In this document: one piece after another, positions 47,649-58,374 of the stretch
Layout: each line of letters opens with the position of its first letter
How positions within the stretch are numbered: the stretch's first letter is position 1
Notes under the pieces: model-generated
The model's input: only the letters and a program-made list of their open reading frames with translations
Told to the model about the DNA's origin: nothing
Database searches by the model: none
Translations under genes and position numbers: made by a program
Assembly (NCBI GenBank): GCA_948567375.1
Contig: OX419757.1
Span: forward strand, 66,836,001 to 66,900,000
DNA: 64,000 nucleotides
Reading direction: 5' to 3'
From: Lunularia cruciata
Taxonomy: Eukaryota; Streptophyta; Marchantiopsida; Lunulariales; Lunulariaceae

Positions 47649-47753
47649 TGTCAGGCATATACACATGGCTACACAACATACATTGTTGTCAACATCATAC
47701 ACTATAGAAGCACAACTCACACATAAGTCATAAATAGTCTCTAAAGTGCCACA
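47649..47753 (-). repeat. Element B terminal repeat R (inner copy)
   Basis: 105 bp beginning TGTGGCACTTTAGAG directly after the purine-rich CAGCTAGGGGGCCAAT tract on the minus strand, the expected polypurine primer. Confidence 0.8.
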
Positions 47754-47919
47754 ATTGGCCCCCTAGCTGGTGGTTAGGTCCCTCTAATTCCAAATAGCCA
47801 TCTACTCTAAGTATATTGTATACCCTATAATGGGCAAGGATCAAGAGGCCGGGTGCTATGGTGCCCCATCGTTAGTTGCCTCTCTGCAATGTATACCATA
47901 TAAAGAATGAACTAGCTAT

Positions 47920-48290
47920 AGGTCAAATATATCTAAGACATAACCACTGTCCTTGAGGAACCACCATGAAGGGAGGAGTCATACATGCCATATGCCATCC
48001 TCTCAAACAACTATCACAGACTAACATAGTAGCAACTCCACCAGAAGAGCCACATAACATACACCTCAAGCCTGCACATACAAGTGCCACGCTTGGGTCC
48101 ATAGTACCATCAATGTTTGGGAGGTGACATGGTGCACAATTGCACACATGATCCTTCCAAACAACACTATCACGTCCTTCTAACACATGGATTCTAGATA
48201 GAAAAACTTCATGCACTCTCAAGATAGTGCGGCCTATCGAAACATCAAGTGTCGTCAGTGCTGTCTGCTATAGATATACATAGTCGCATG
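47920..48290 (-). pseudogene. Element B PHD finger at the Pol C-terminus
   Basis: A complete C4-H-C3 PHD finger: GLRCMLCGSSGGVATMLVCD, then SCLRGWHMACMTPPFMVVPQ and GQWLC. Cys pairs, the His-x-x-Cys and the Trp two residues before the next Cys are in standard places; the sequence leaves the expected pattern at the final Cys pair (LRY instead of PRC). PHD fingers of this kind read the H3 N-terminus in other proteins; binding here is inference. The basic spacer before it includes HEVFLSRIHVLEGRD. In the same frame as the integrase. Open for 99 codons. Confidence 0.9.
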
Positions 48291-48420
48291 GATGAAATCA
48301 ACGGATCGAGGGTCTATAACCTCATCCTCAAATGCTAGCATAGCATAAAGTATCTCTATGTTGAGCAATTGTTAAGTTCTCAAAGGCCATCGGCATCACT
48401 CTCTGAAAGATCTTTTCCCG

Positions 48421-49345
48421 CTAAGAACATGTGCTCATCCATACATCTAGGTCATCCAAGTCCACAACTACAATAGCATCTTGACAAATGGTTGTAGGTA
48501 AATCTAGATCTCGTCCATAAAGTAGAAAGTATGGAGAGAAGGATGCTAAGGAGGTTTGTCGGCTGAACCGATAGCCCATGGCCAACCAAGGTAACTGGAG
48601 ATCCCAATCTCCCAAGTGGCCTCCTTGCAAACCATACTTTCGCAATCCTCTCTTCACTGTCTGAACCACTCTCTTTGCTAAGCCATCTGCCTCAGGGTGA
48701 TCTCGGGATGCAGTACAATGATCAATCAAAGCCTTGTCACACAAGACATGAAACTCCCCCAAGAACTCTGTACCCTGATCAGTCAAAACCTTAGCTGGTG
48801 CACCAAAATGACTAAGAACTCGATCTAGGAATGAGTAAGCCGTCCCTTCACTAGACTTGTCAGGAAGTGCCACCAACTCAATCCACTTGGAGAAGTGCTC
48901 CACCATCACCAAAACATACCAATGATGTCTCACAATCAGCGATAAAGGTCCAATGAAGTCCAAACTCCAACGGTAACCTAATCCCATGATAGGTAATGGG
49001 GATAACTATGGCGTAGGAGCATTGAATGATGCTCTAACTTGATCACAAACCACACATCTGGCAACAAATTGTTGTACCTTGGTCTGCATACCACGCTACT
49101 AATAATGACTATGGAATAAGCTATATATACGCTTTACTCCAAAATGTCCTAGCTCCTCATGAGCATGACGGACCAATTTTGGTCTCTGAGATGGAAGTAG
49201 TACCATTTGGCACTCTACCATCCTCCCATACACGCAAAAGGTGTCTGTCCTCCAATCTGAACCGTTTGGCTTGTTGAAGAACACGATCTTTCTCCTTGGC
49301 CCCAATTGTGCCACCTTTAACACCAGTGCAAAGAAATTCCATCAC
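48421..49345 (-). pseudogene. Element B integrase
   Basis: The N-terminal zinc-binding part (49345-49030) contains SCS-like RHAHEELGHFGVKRIYS and CCQMCGL-type cysteines but is frame-shifted. The core is open for 188 codons from 48987: YRWSLDFIGPLSLIVRHHWY with the first catalytic Asp, AKVLTDQGTEFLGEF with the second, and HPEADGLAKRVVQTVKRGLR, where the catalytic Glu is Lys (Glu is kept in element A: GLAERVVQ). SRQTSLASFSPYFLLYGRD follows. The protein would have joined cDNA ends to the target; the Glu to Lys change alone would inactivate it. Confidence 0.9.
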
Positions 49346-49549
49346 TAAGACATCATCATGAATGTCTCGCTAAACTGTACTAATATCTTCACTCTCTGAA
49401 TCTGTGACCTCAATAACTCCTCATGGATGCGCTGAGAGAGATAGCACCAAAGCCTCTAAAAATATACACAGAAAGTCCGATGCATGCCAACCTGGCACCA
49501 TCTCCTCATCTATCTCACCATGCCAACGTGCTCCGGTCTGATCTTGCTG

Positions 49550-50928
49550 GCTGGGACATGGGTTTCTACTCAACCCATCTGCATCACGGTTCACCACTCC
49601 AGGTCTATGAACAATCGTGAAATTATACTCCTATAAAATCAAAGCCCATCGTGCAAGCTTCCTTGAAAGCTTGTCGGACTCCATCAACCACTTCAGTGGC
49701 TGATGATTAGTGATGAGAGTGAAGGGGTTACCAAATAGGTAACATCAGAAATGTGCTATTGCCCAAACTACTGCCAAGCACTCTCCCTCATATGAACTAT
49801 ACTTTGCTTCCGCTAAATTGTTGGAGGGACTAGCATAGGCCACCACAAACTCCTTCCCCTCATCATCATGCTGGGTGAGCACTGCTCCAAGCTCCAACAT
49901 ACTCCAATCAGTATGAACTTGAAATGGTCGTCCTCTGATCGGTCTCCTCAAAATAGGAACAGATGTCAACCTCTCCTTGAGCTCTACAAAAGCTCTCTCC
50001 TGCTCATCTCCCCAACACCACTCCTATGTAAGCTTGGTCAGCTTTGTCAAGGCCTTGGCAATGGCACTAAATCCTCTAACATAACAGCGATAGAAGTTCA
50101 CCAACCAAAGGAGTGCTCGCACTCTGCTCATATTCGTAGGCCAAGGAATACATGAAATAGCCTCCACCTTGGTCTGCTGAATACCAAGTCCTCCGAGGTA
50201 GATAGTGTGACCCAAATACTCAACCTGCTCATGGAAGAACCTACACTTTCTAGGATGTAATTTGAGTCCATGAGATCTCAACCTCCAAACACCTCCAACA
50301 ACTGTCTCTCATGCTCCTCCACAATAGTGCTATAGACCAAAATGTCATCAATATAGCACCAAGCAAAATCCAATCCAGCTAGGATCCTATCCATGACCCT
50401 TTGGAACTCATCAAGAGTGTTCTTCAACCCAAATGGTAAGAACCTCCATTGATATAACACATCCTTGCCGTGAGGATCAATAGCCTAAAATGTTGTCTTG
50501 GACTTATCTTCCTCCTTGATCGGCAACTGATGATATCCCGCTCTAAGATCTAAAGTACTGAAGACCTTTGCATGCCCAATTGCATCAAAAATCTCCTCCA
50601 GTGTGGGCATGGCATACCGATCAGCCTTGGTCTGTTGGTTGATAGGACGGTAATCTCCATACATCCGCCTATCTGTGTAGTTGCCATGCATATCTTTCTT
50701 GGCTGACATCACTATTGCTGATGCATACTTTCCATGTGAAATCTCCACCAAACCAGCCTCAAAAAGGTCACTACTCTGACTTTGAATCAATGTCCTCTCC
50801 ATTTCACTATACCGATAAGGACGCCGGAAAATAGGTGTATCGCTAGTCAGCTCAATCCGTATACTAGGTCCTTTTAGAGCACCCAAATCCTTCATACTAA
50901 AGGCAAAACAACTTGTGTGGCTACTCAA
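49550..50928 (-). pseudogene. Element B reverse transcriptase and RNase H
   Basis: Open for 147 codons from 50928: SFAFSMKDL-type lead, FEAGLVEISHGKYASAIVMS, RRMYGDYRPINQQTKADRYA, MPTLEEIFDAIGHAKVFSTL with DLRAGYHQLP (first catalytic Asp region). A TGG to TAG stop separates it from AIDPHGKDVLYQWRFLPFG and the intact YIDD site (50355-50344). After a frameshift come GLKLHPRKCRFFHEQVEYLG and the RNase H: FQVHTDWS (Asp kept), EAKYSSYEGECLAVVWAIAH, ITNHQPLKWLM (Asp to Asn in the TDHQPL motif) and NRDADGLSRNP. Confidence 0.9.
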
Positions 50929-51339
50929 GAACCTCCAAACCCTCCGTCTTTCCTCTCCAATAAGCTTGGGTCCAAGATCTGGCTCCCAAGTATCCTCTGT
51001 AACTGTAGTCGGAGGGGAAGACGTACTGACTGGCCGCTACATTGGGCCCTTGGGAGCAATAGTGTCACGCTTCCGACCACTAGAGGTCCCAACCTGTGTG
51101 TGAAAAACTCCATCCACTCTGGATGTAAGCTCCACACGTCCTCTAGTTGCATCCCATGTGGACCAAGGGTGTAATCCAAGTAGCCCATGCTCACCTGGAT
51201 GGACTCCAAGTAGACCACTCTCTCTAGTAGTTGCTGGATGTGTCCCAAGAATACCATGTCCACTCGGTCCATTGCCCCCAACATGTGCCTAAATCATCTT
51301 GATAGGCATAGGGCTCACAAGTGTCTGAGTGTTGATGCC

Positions 51340-52430
51340 TATCAAGTGCATCGTACGCTGCTCTGCCAAGCCAAGGCTCACAATCCAGGTCAAACAGTTC
51401 AGGTCCATAGCTTGACCTAACACCTGTTGCCTAGATGTCTTTGACACTACAAGAACAGCGGTAATACCGGTGCAAAAACCCATCACCCGCTCTCTCTCAT
51501 CAGCGTTGGGCTCCACCAAATGTTGTAACTGTGAATCCCAAACAAGTCCTGGTCCTCCCTCTCAAAAAGCATGAGAGCCTAGGAAACTCATGAGTGTGGG
51601 AAATGCGGCTCTAGGCTGTCCAACTAGGTTCACCACTGCCATAGGTGACCTATCAGCCACTACCATTGTCTGAGATTTATGCCTAACATCCAAGATATCA
51701 TCAACAAGGATGTGGTCAAGTCGTTGAATCCCATCATAAGCACGTTGTAGAACCTCTCTGGGTAAGAGGTTTGTCCACCAAAGATGAAGATGATGAGCCC
51801 ATGATCCCACTCTGGCTGCATCTAACAATATAGCAAGTCCCATCCAAGAATGGATCTGATGTGTACTCGCCACTACTCTGGTGCAAGAATCACCCATCAA
51901 AGGACCATTCTCCAAAAGGTAAGCTAGAGAAACAGACTGATGAACATAGAGATGTCGTAATATCCATAACATCTCCCAAAACACACCAGAACAAGGATCT
52001 TGAAGACCCAAACCTCTACCAGCATGTGTATGTCCCTAACATGGCCATCCAGAAATCACCAAGTGAATAGGCCCATGTCTCTCTAGATCATGCGCCCCCA
52101 GTAAGGACATGTTTGCTGGTAGGGCCCTCTAGTAAACTCTGACTGCTAATATTGGTAATAACTCCGGATATCAATAGGCCAAGTGTGCCACATGATGTAG
52201 AGAGACTCGCCTAGCAGTCTCATCTCTCTCTACATACAAGTACCTATGTACTCGTATACCCGCCTATAATACCATAGTTAGTCCGGTGTTGATCTCACCA
52301 AACAACTCTAATAGGCATATCCCCTCTACTAGGTACTGCCAAGCAATGAGTGTGGTATCGAGAGGTATCAAAGTAAGTGACTCTGGAAGCTCATCCTCAT
52401 ACTTGTCTCCTGATGGTACAAAGGCTCCAC
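51340..52430 (-). pseudogene. Element B DNMT3-like C5-cytosine DNA methyltransferase
   Basis: A nearly complete cytosine-5 methyltransferase domain lies between protease and reverse transcriptase and in the reverse transcriptase frame. Motif I: LLELFGEINTGL (52311-52279), the SAM-binding loop; then RYLYVERDETARR. Motif IV: HLVISGWPC (PC at 52044-52039, catalytic Cys kept), followed by a stop where the family has Gln. GRGLGLQDP and GVFWEMLWILRHL follow. Motif VI: AYLLENGPL (51927-51899; ENV expected). Motif VIII: AARVGSWAHHLHLWWTNLLP (an Arg is now His). The C-terminal motifs read ERERVMGF and SRQQVLGQAMDLNCLTW. The order I-IV-VI-VIII-X is that of DNMT3, not the permuted DRM order, and the length (about 330 residues) fits. 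It would methylate cytosine in DNA, possibly the element's own cDNA. Three stops make this copy dead. Confidence 0.9.
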
Positions 52431-52675
52431 TCCAAGCCTGCTACACCAACTGATCTGCATGCTACCTCGGAACTCCACAATGGAACATCCAAAGTGGATG
52501 GAAGAATCCCACTCGTACTCTAAAGCCGAGTGATTTCCTCTAGTACTGGAGTATCCTCTGCATGGGTGTTCCCCTCCAACAAGTCACCAAGCCAAGTAAC
52601 TGCACCATTGAAAGCTAAAACTGATGTTGCCATGATTGTAGTGAGCAAAGACTGCTACTACTGAAGCATACTGGT

Positions 52676-52796
52676 TAGGGAGAGGGCTTTTTTTTGTAGA
52701 AATTTTTGTTGCATAAGGCCATTTTAAATATTTTTTTCAAAATGACTATTACAATGCGCACAACATGTATGGCCTTTGGGTCACTGATGAACTAAG
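52676..52796. other. ~120-bp insertion between protease and methyltransferase of element B
   Basis: Element A runs straight from TATGTTGTCT to CCAGTATGCTTCAGTAG (11770-11795). In element B about 120 extra bases, with poly-T runs, stand at this place. It helps explain why protease and methyltransferase are in different frames in B. The origin is not recognised. Confidence 0.6.
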
Positions 52797-52819
52797 AGGC
52801 AACATAATCGTCCCTCACC

Positions 52820-53284
52820 AGACTGCCAACCTGGCCTATAGGAGGTTGTCTCCTCCCAATAGTCAATGCTGAAGCCCATGGGGTATAACACTGCTCCCCC
52901 AACTAGCACATCACATGACTCAACTATTGTCGCAATAGCCTAAGCTCTCACCACCGAGCTATCAGTCGGATGACCAGGCTGAACCTGGACAACAAGCTCC
53001 CCACATGTGATGTACTGTGTCGAACCACCACCTAAAGATATCTGGATTTGAAATGGACACCTCTCCACATCGGTCTTTCGTAACTCCAGACCAACAACTG
53101 CAGCCTTCCCCAACATAAAAGGTTGTGCACCAGAGTCTAACAAGACTCTTTGTGGTGTATAGACCTTCCCTGAAGGTCCCACCAAATGGAAAATCCCCCT
53201 TTGGTTATCCAATAGGACAACACCAAGTGTAAACCGTGCTCTCTCAAAGGCCGGTCTAGCTGGCAACTCCTCCAGTCTAGCCAC
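52820..53284 (-). pseudogene. Element B aspartic protease
   Basis: Retropepsin of the Pol polyprotein, open for 114 codons. The active-site loop QRVLLDSGAQPFMLGKAAVV keeps the catalytic Asp-Ser-Gly. Further on QIQISLGGGSTQYITCGELV and, after a stop, CDVLVGGAVLYPM carry the remaining protease core. The sequence upstream (53614-53291) is a poorly conserved linker to Gag. Confidence 0.85.
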
Positions 53285-53639
53285 TGTTGCCTACCATAAA
53301 CCACTGGTCGCTAAACGGATCTCATGCTCCTCAACCAAGTGTGCTCTACTACCAACCACCTCTACTCTAGTAGTAGGAACCACATCATCTCTACTCTCAC
53401 AAAGTGTGGCAGCCAACCAAAACAATGGGGTTGGGTCAACTTCCAATGTAAACATGTCACTGGCCGAAGACAAAGGATGCCGCATAATCAGCTGACCCGC
53501 CCCCAACATCATGCTAGACTCAGTTTGCATAGTAGTAGGTGATTGACTAGCAGGTAATCCATCATGCACTCCATCACCACCTACCACACTTGCACTGGGA
53601 CGTCTAGGAACCATGGATGTCGTCTACAATGCCTCAGAT

Positions 53640-55299
53640 AGCGTGAAAGACTAGGGAAGTCTGACTTGTCTCTCAACCTCTCCTCTTTGTGGATCCAACT
53701 CTACTGATGTTCCTCTAGGCTCTAGAGCAAGTACTGCACTCCTAGTCACTGCTGCAGATGCATCCACCTATGCTGCTTTGCACATGAAGTCCAAAGCATC
53801 TCTATCACCAGCATATGAGGTGGAAGCCTCAGCACCCAAATCAGATCTCCTCTAAGCAATAGCCATACTAGCCAATCTTTGCTCCAACTGCTCAATCTAA
53901 GTAGCCATAGTTGTGTCAGAAGTACGGGCAGGTACTACACCCCTACTAGGTGTAGATCCTCTACCACCACCTCTACCACCTCGTCCTCTATGAACTGGAG
54001 CTCCTCTACTACCTACCATAGCAGCCCTACCACTCCGTAACTCCGGGCGTAGGTCAAAACACCGATCACTAGTGTGACCAAATTTGTGGCAATGCTCACA
54101 CTGTCTCTATGTTGGCTATGATGCACCCGTGGTATTAGGGTCCACTGCCCTGAGTACACTCTTTCCAATGGTGAGGTCCACCATAAGTCCAACAAGCAAC
54201 ACCACTACTCACTGGCTACTATTGACCTAAAAATGAAGGTAAGGGTCTAATTCCACTAGGCCCTCCACTCGTTCCATAGGATCTGGGCGGTCCACCCTGT
54301 CCTCAAAAACCAACTGGGCGTGGTGCACTCTAGAAGAAGTCACAACCGTAGATGAGGTCTCCCTATCAAATCCAGAGGTCACCACTCTCTCCTCCACCAT
54401 GTTGAGCTCAATACGCTTAGCCAAACCAAAGACTACTACCAAAGTGGGCGAAGTAGCCTGCAACAACATCGTAACTCCCTGTCTAGTATCCCATACCAAA
54501 ACTGGACTGCTTGGGCCTCAATAACTCCTTGAGTGAAACTGATCAGCCACCTCATGCGATTGTATGCCTTGCATAGGCTCTCTCCAGCCTTCCGTTGGAA
54601 ATCCTGCAAGCTCCTCAGCTTGTCAGTCCGCACTCCCTAGTAGTTTTGCCTCAAACATTAGAAGAACTCCACCATGGGGGTTAAACCCTGGTACCATACC
54701 ACCTCCTGTAGTGGTACATCCACTTGTAGTAGCACTATCTCCAGCTAGTGCACCTCCACTAGCTCCACCAACACTACTCTAGAACTCGTAGGTACAACCA
54801 ATCTACTCTTGGCCACCGAGCTTGAAGTGATGGAAACATAGTGTGGAGACCAATACTGTCTCCATAACTCAATCTCCTCCTAATGAGCTCTCTTGAACTC
54901 ATGGTAGTCATCCATCGGCGGACCCTCCAAGTGTTGAAACAACCCCTTCCATGCCATGAAGGGTGTGAACAAAGTCGGGTTCCGCATCTACTGTAGATCA
55001 CACCAACTATCGAACTTGCAGAAGTCATCCAACTCAATGGTACCCACTGTACCAGAGTAACACTTAGGGCCTTTGGAGGCCCCATAAATCTCGTCCATGT
55101 CCCACAACAACGGTGCAAATACACCAAGTGCACTCTCAACTGAATCAGCTCCTGTGTCAAACTCTAACTCAGAGTCAATCTTCTCCCTCATTGGGACCTG
55201 AGATACATGAGATACATGCTGATACCGAGCACCACTCTGAGTAAACCCACTGTGTACTGTAGGGCTAACTCCTCTGGAATCTCCAAAGAACTCTATCGT
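53640..55299 (-). pseudogene. Element B Gag with CCHC knuckles
   Basis: Homologous to element A Gag along its length. The double start codon ATGATG of element A reads ACGATA here (55299-55294), so the start is lost. EFFGDSRGVSPTVHSGFTQS opens the protein; the core holds FQRKAGESLCKAYNRMRWLI and QFWYGILDREL. Knuckle one reads CWTYGGPHHWKEC (second Cys now Tyr). Knuckle two, HCHKFGHTSDRCF, keeps H and C but its first Cys position is ambiguous. An Arg/Gly-rich stretch (GRGGRGGGRGSTPSRG) follows. A frameshift lies near 54500. Confidence 0.85.
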
Positions 55300-55854
55300 G
55301 ACAAAGTAACCGCAACAGCAAACCAGAACCACCAACTACAACTGCAAGTCGCAACCGCAAGTACCCCACCAAGTGCCAACATTACCAAGTGCCAATACCA
55401 ACTAAGCACCACCCACTAATGTAACTCTAACCGAGATAACTACACTAGGGGAAAGGGCAACCTATAACCTGCCATCATAACACGCACTCTCACGGTCTGC
55501 AAGTCATCACTTTCTGCCTCACCAGAGAGAAACAAAGGTAGTCTGACTGGTCATCACTCCAACCTCACTATCGAGAGCACACTAGAGCACCAACGCTCAA
55601 AAGTCAGGGCACCTCACACAAATATGGTGCACAAACAAGAAGTAGAGAATGGAGGGGGTCCAATCATAAGAAATCTAAACGGAAACCCTCCATCTCATAA
55701 CACAACACGGGACTGACTCTGCCACCATTTGGCATTTGACATAAGAGAAGTTTATATCTAAGTCCTAAGCTACCAGGATCACCAAGAATGGGATCAAACT
55801 GCCTCTCCTAGCCAAAGCTACATGTGTATAGATAACAGTGGCACAGTCACTAGG

Positions 55855-56593
55855 TGTAATACCAAGGGTTAGCCATATGATCTAGATGTGAAATTTAGTT
55901 TGGTAACATCTAGAATGATGTTATACATGATGGTCAAAATAGATCAGATAGAAGTATCACCAAAAGAGTACTTCTACTAATAGGGCATAAACCGAAATAG
56001 ACTTGAGAACCTTAGAACCAATAGCTAGACATATGATTTAAAGGTGAGAATTGGTTTGGTAACATCTGGAAGAATGTTACACATGATGGACTAAACATAT
56101 CAGAAAGAGGTATCACCAAAAGGGGACTTCTACTAATAGAGTAGGAACCGAAATATACCTGAAATCTTTGAAGGCAATTTCGAAGGCCTAAACGGATGAA
56201 TTAGGCCTCAAAAATGTGCAAATTCCCCCCCCAACAGAGGAAAGGTTGGCCTTCCCTCCCCCCTGGTTTGTCTCGTCGAGAGCTTCCCAACGGTACCTTA
56301 CTCATGTGATTATGAGATTCCTACAAGAAGATTCCCTAAAAGATTCCCTCCGGTCAAAGCTCGTTTGACCAACCAGATAGGACCTAGACCAGACAGGTCA
56401 CCCATCCAAGTTAGTAATCCAAGGGTGGAGCTTGCTGACATGTCACCTATCTGTGTCCCTAATCCTATGGTGGAGCTTCCTTGGAGGAGATCCTCTTTGT
56501 CTATATAATAAAGAGAAGGTGCTCCCTTGGGGCATCAAATGTTTGAGTGTGCAATCTGTGTTTTCTCTCTTCTCTTGTCCTCGGAGTATTACA
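55855..56593 (+). repeat. Solo LTR 1 of gypsy family D
   Basis: 739 bp from TGTAATACCAAGGGTTAGCC to CTCGGAGTATTACA. CTAGG stands on both sides (55850-55854 and 56594-56598), a clean 5-bp target-site duplication. Same family as the LTR of element D. A TATATAATAAAGAGAAGG TATA-like stretch lies near 56502. Confidence 0.93.
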
Positions 56594-57201
56594 CTAGGAC
56601 AACAAGTGAGGGTGTACCAATTGGCTAGGGCACGAGTCTAGGAACAAGTAATCTAGTAGTAAAACCCTGTTGCGCACAATCTAGCAGGAAAGGTAGATTT
56701 TGCCAACCAATGACCAAGATCTACTCTAAACTAGCTAGCCTCACACCAGCAAGCTGGCTTGCTGGCCCTTCTAGGCCTTCGTAGCCTCTCATAGCCCACA
56801 ACCATATGCCTCAAAGCTTCAAAATGCCAAAATTCAGCCAAATGAGGACTTTCTTCTTGCCACTTCGAACCTCCTCCAAAATTGGTGAAACTTCTCCAAA
56901 CTTGCAAAAGTACTCCAAACTAGCAAAAGAAGTGAAACTCCTCCAAATTTGGCCAAACAGCAAAACTCCTCCAAAATCTGAGGTAAAATGAAGTCAAAAT
57001 CTAACATAAAATATAAAATCTGATGTAAACCCTAAAGTTGATTGTCCGCCAAATCCCCTGCTAACTTTCCACTCAAGCCAGATTGACAACACGGGTTTCT
57101 CCAAATCACAAATTCATGAGAATAGCTTCCTAACTCTACTTTCAATTTGACTTTCTGAGCCCAACGCCAAACTAGCGAAAGAAGCAAAACTCCTCCAAAT
57201 C

Positions 57202-57944
57202 TATAATACCAAGGGTTAGCCATATGATCTAGATGTGAAATTTGGTTTGGTAACATCTAGAATGATGTTATACATGATGGTCAAAATAGATCAGATAGAA
57301 GTATCACCAAAAGAGTACTTCTACTAATAGGGCATAAACCGAAATAGACTTGAGAACCTTAGAACCAATAGCTAGACATATGATTTAAAGGTGAAAATTG
57401 GTTTGGTAACATCTTGAAGAATGTTACACATGATGGACTAAACAGATCAGAAAGAGGTATCACCAAAAGGGGACTTCTACTAATAGAGTAGGAACCAAAA
57501 TATGCCTCAAATCTTTGAAGGCAATTTCGAAGGCCTAAACGGATGAATTAGGCCTAAAAAATGTGCACATTCCCCCCCCCCCCAATAGAGGTCAGCCTGG
57601 CCTTCCCTCCCCCCTACTATGTCTTGTTGAGAGCTTTCCAATGGTACCTTACTCATGTGATTCTGAGATTCTTACAGGAAGATTCCCTAAAAGATTCCCT
57701 CCGGTCAAAGCTTGTTTGACCAACCAGATAGGACCTAGACTAGACAGGTCACCCATCCAAGTCAATAATCCAAGGGTGGAGCTTGCTGACATGTCACCTA
57801 TCTGTGTCCCTAATCCTATGGTGGAGCTTCCTTGGAGGAGATCCTCTTTGTCTATATAATAAAGAGAAGGTGCTCCCTTGGGGCATCGAATGTTTGAGTG
57901 TGCAATCTGTGTTTTCTCTCTTCTCTTGTCCTCGAAGCATTACA
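57202..57944 (+). repeat. Solo LTR 2 of gypsy family D
   Basis: 743 bp from TATAATACCAAGGG (TG to TA at the first dinucleotide) to GAAGCATTACA. AAATC flanks both sides (57197-57201 and 57945-57949). It is highly similar to solo LTR 1 and to the LTR of element D. Confidence 0.92.
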
Positions 57945-58374
57945 AAATCTGGCCAAAATCTGACATAAACCCTAAAGTTTGCTATTTGCCAAATCCCCCG
58001 CTAACTTTCCACTCGAGCCAAATTGACAACACGGGTTTCTCCAAATCACAAATTCATGAGAATAGCTTCCCAACTCTACCTTCAATTTGACTTTCTGAGC
58101 CCAACTCGCAACAAATTGGTCTTGCCTGCACCTCCTGAGCTCAAAATCACAACCACTGCTCAAAATTTGCTCCTTCTTTGCTCAAAAATTGGCCAGTGCT
58201 TCCGCACACCGTCTGCCTTACTACCAAATCTACATCAATTGAATGAGCTTCTGCACACAAGGGAAAAGCTGAACTTGAATCGAGCTACCAACGATCCACC
58301 GAGCTTGGAGATACCACCAACACCCAAGTTCATGCACCCGATTTCCCTTTGACTTCACTTCTTTATGTAATCAG

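Larger units (their letters stand above)
55300..58374 (-). other. Element B untranslated leader, interrupted by two solo LTRs
   Basis: Corresponds to 7918-9260 of element A. Blocks of leader occur at 55300-55849, 56599-57196 and 57950-58374. A ~170-bp leader segment (CCCTAAAGTT...CCAAATCACAAATTCATGAGAATAGC...TTCTGAGCCCAAC) occurs both at about 57025-57170 and 57968-58110, so a tandem duplication of the leader happened before the second solo LTR inserted between the copies. Confidence 0.75.
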
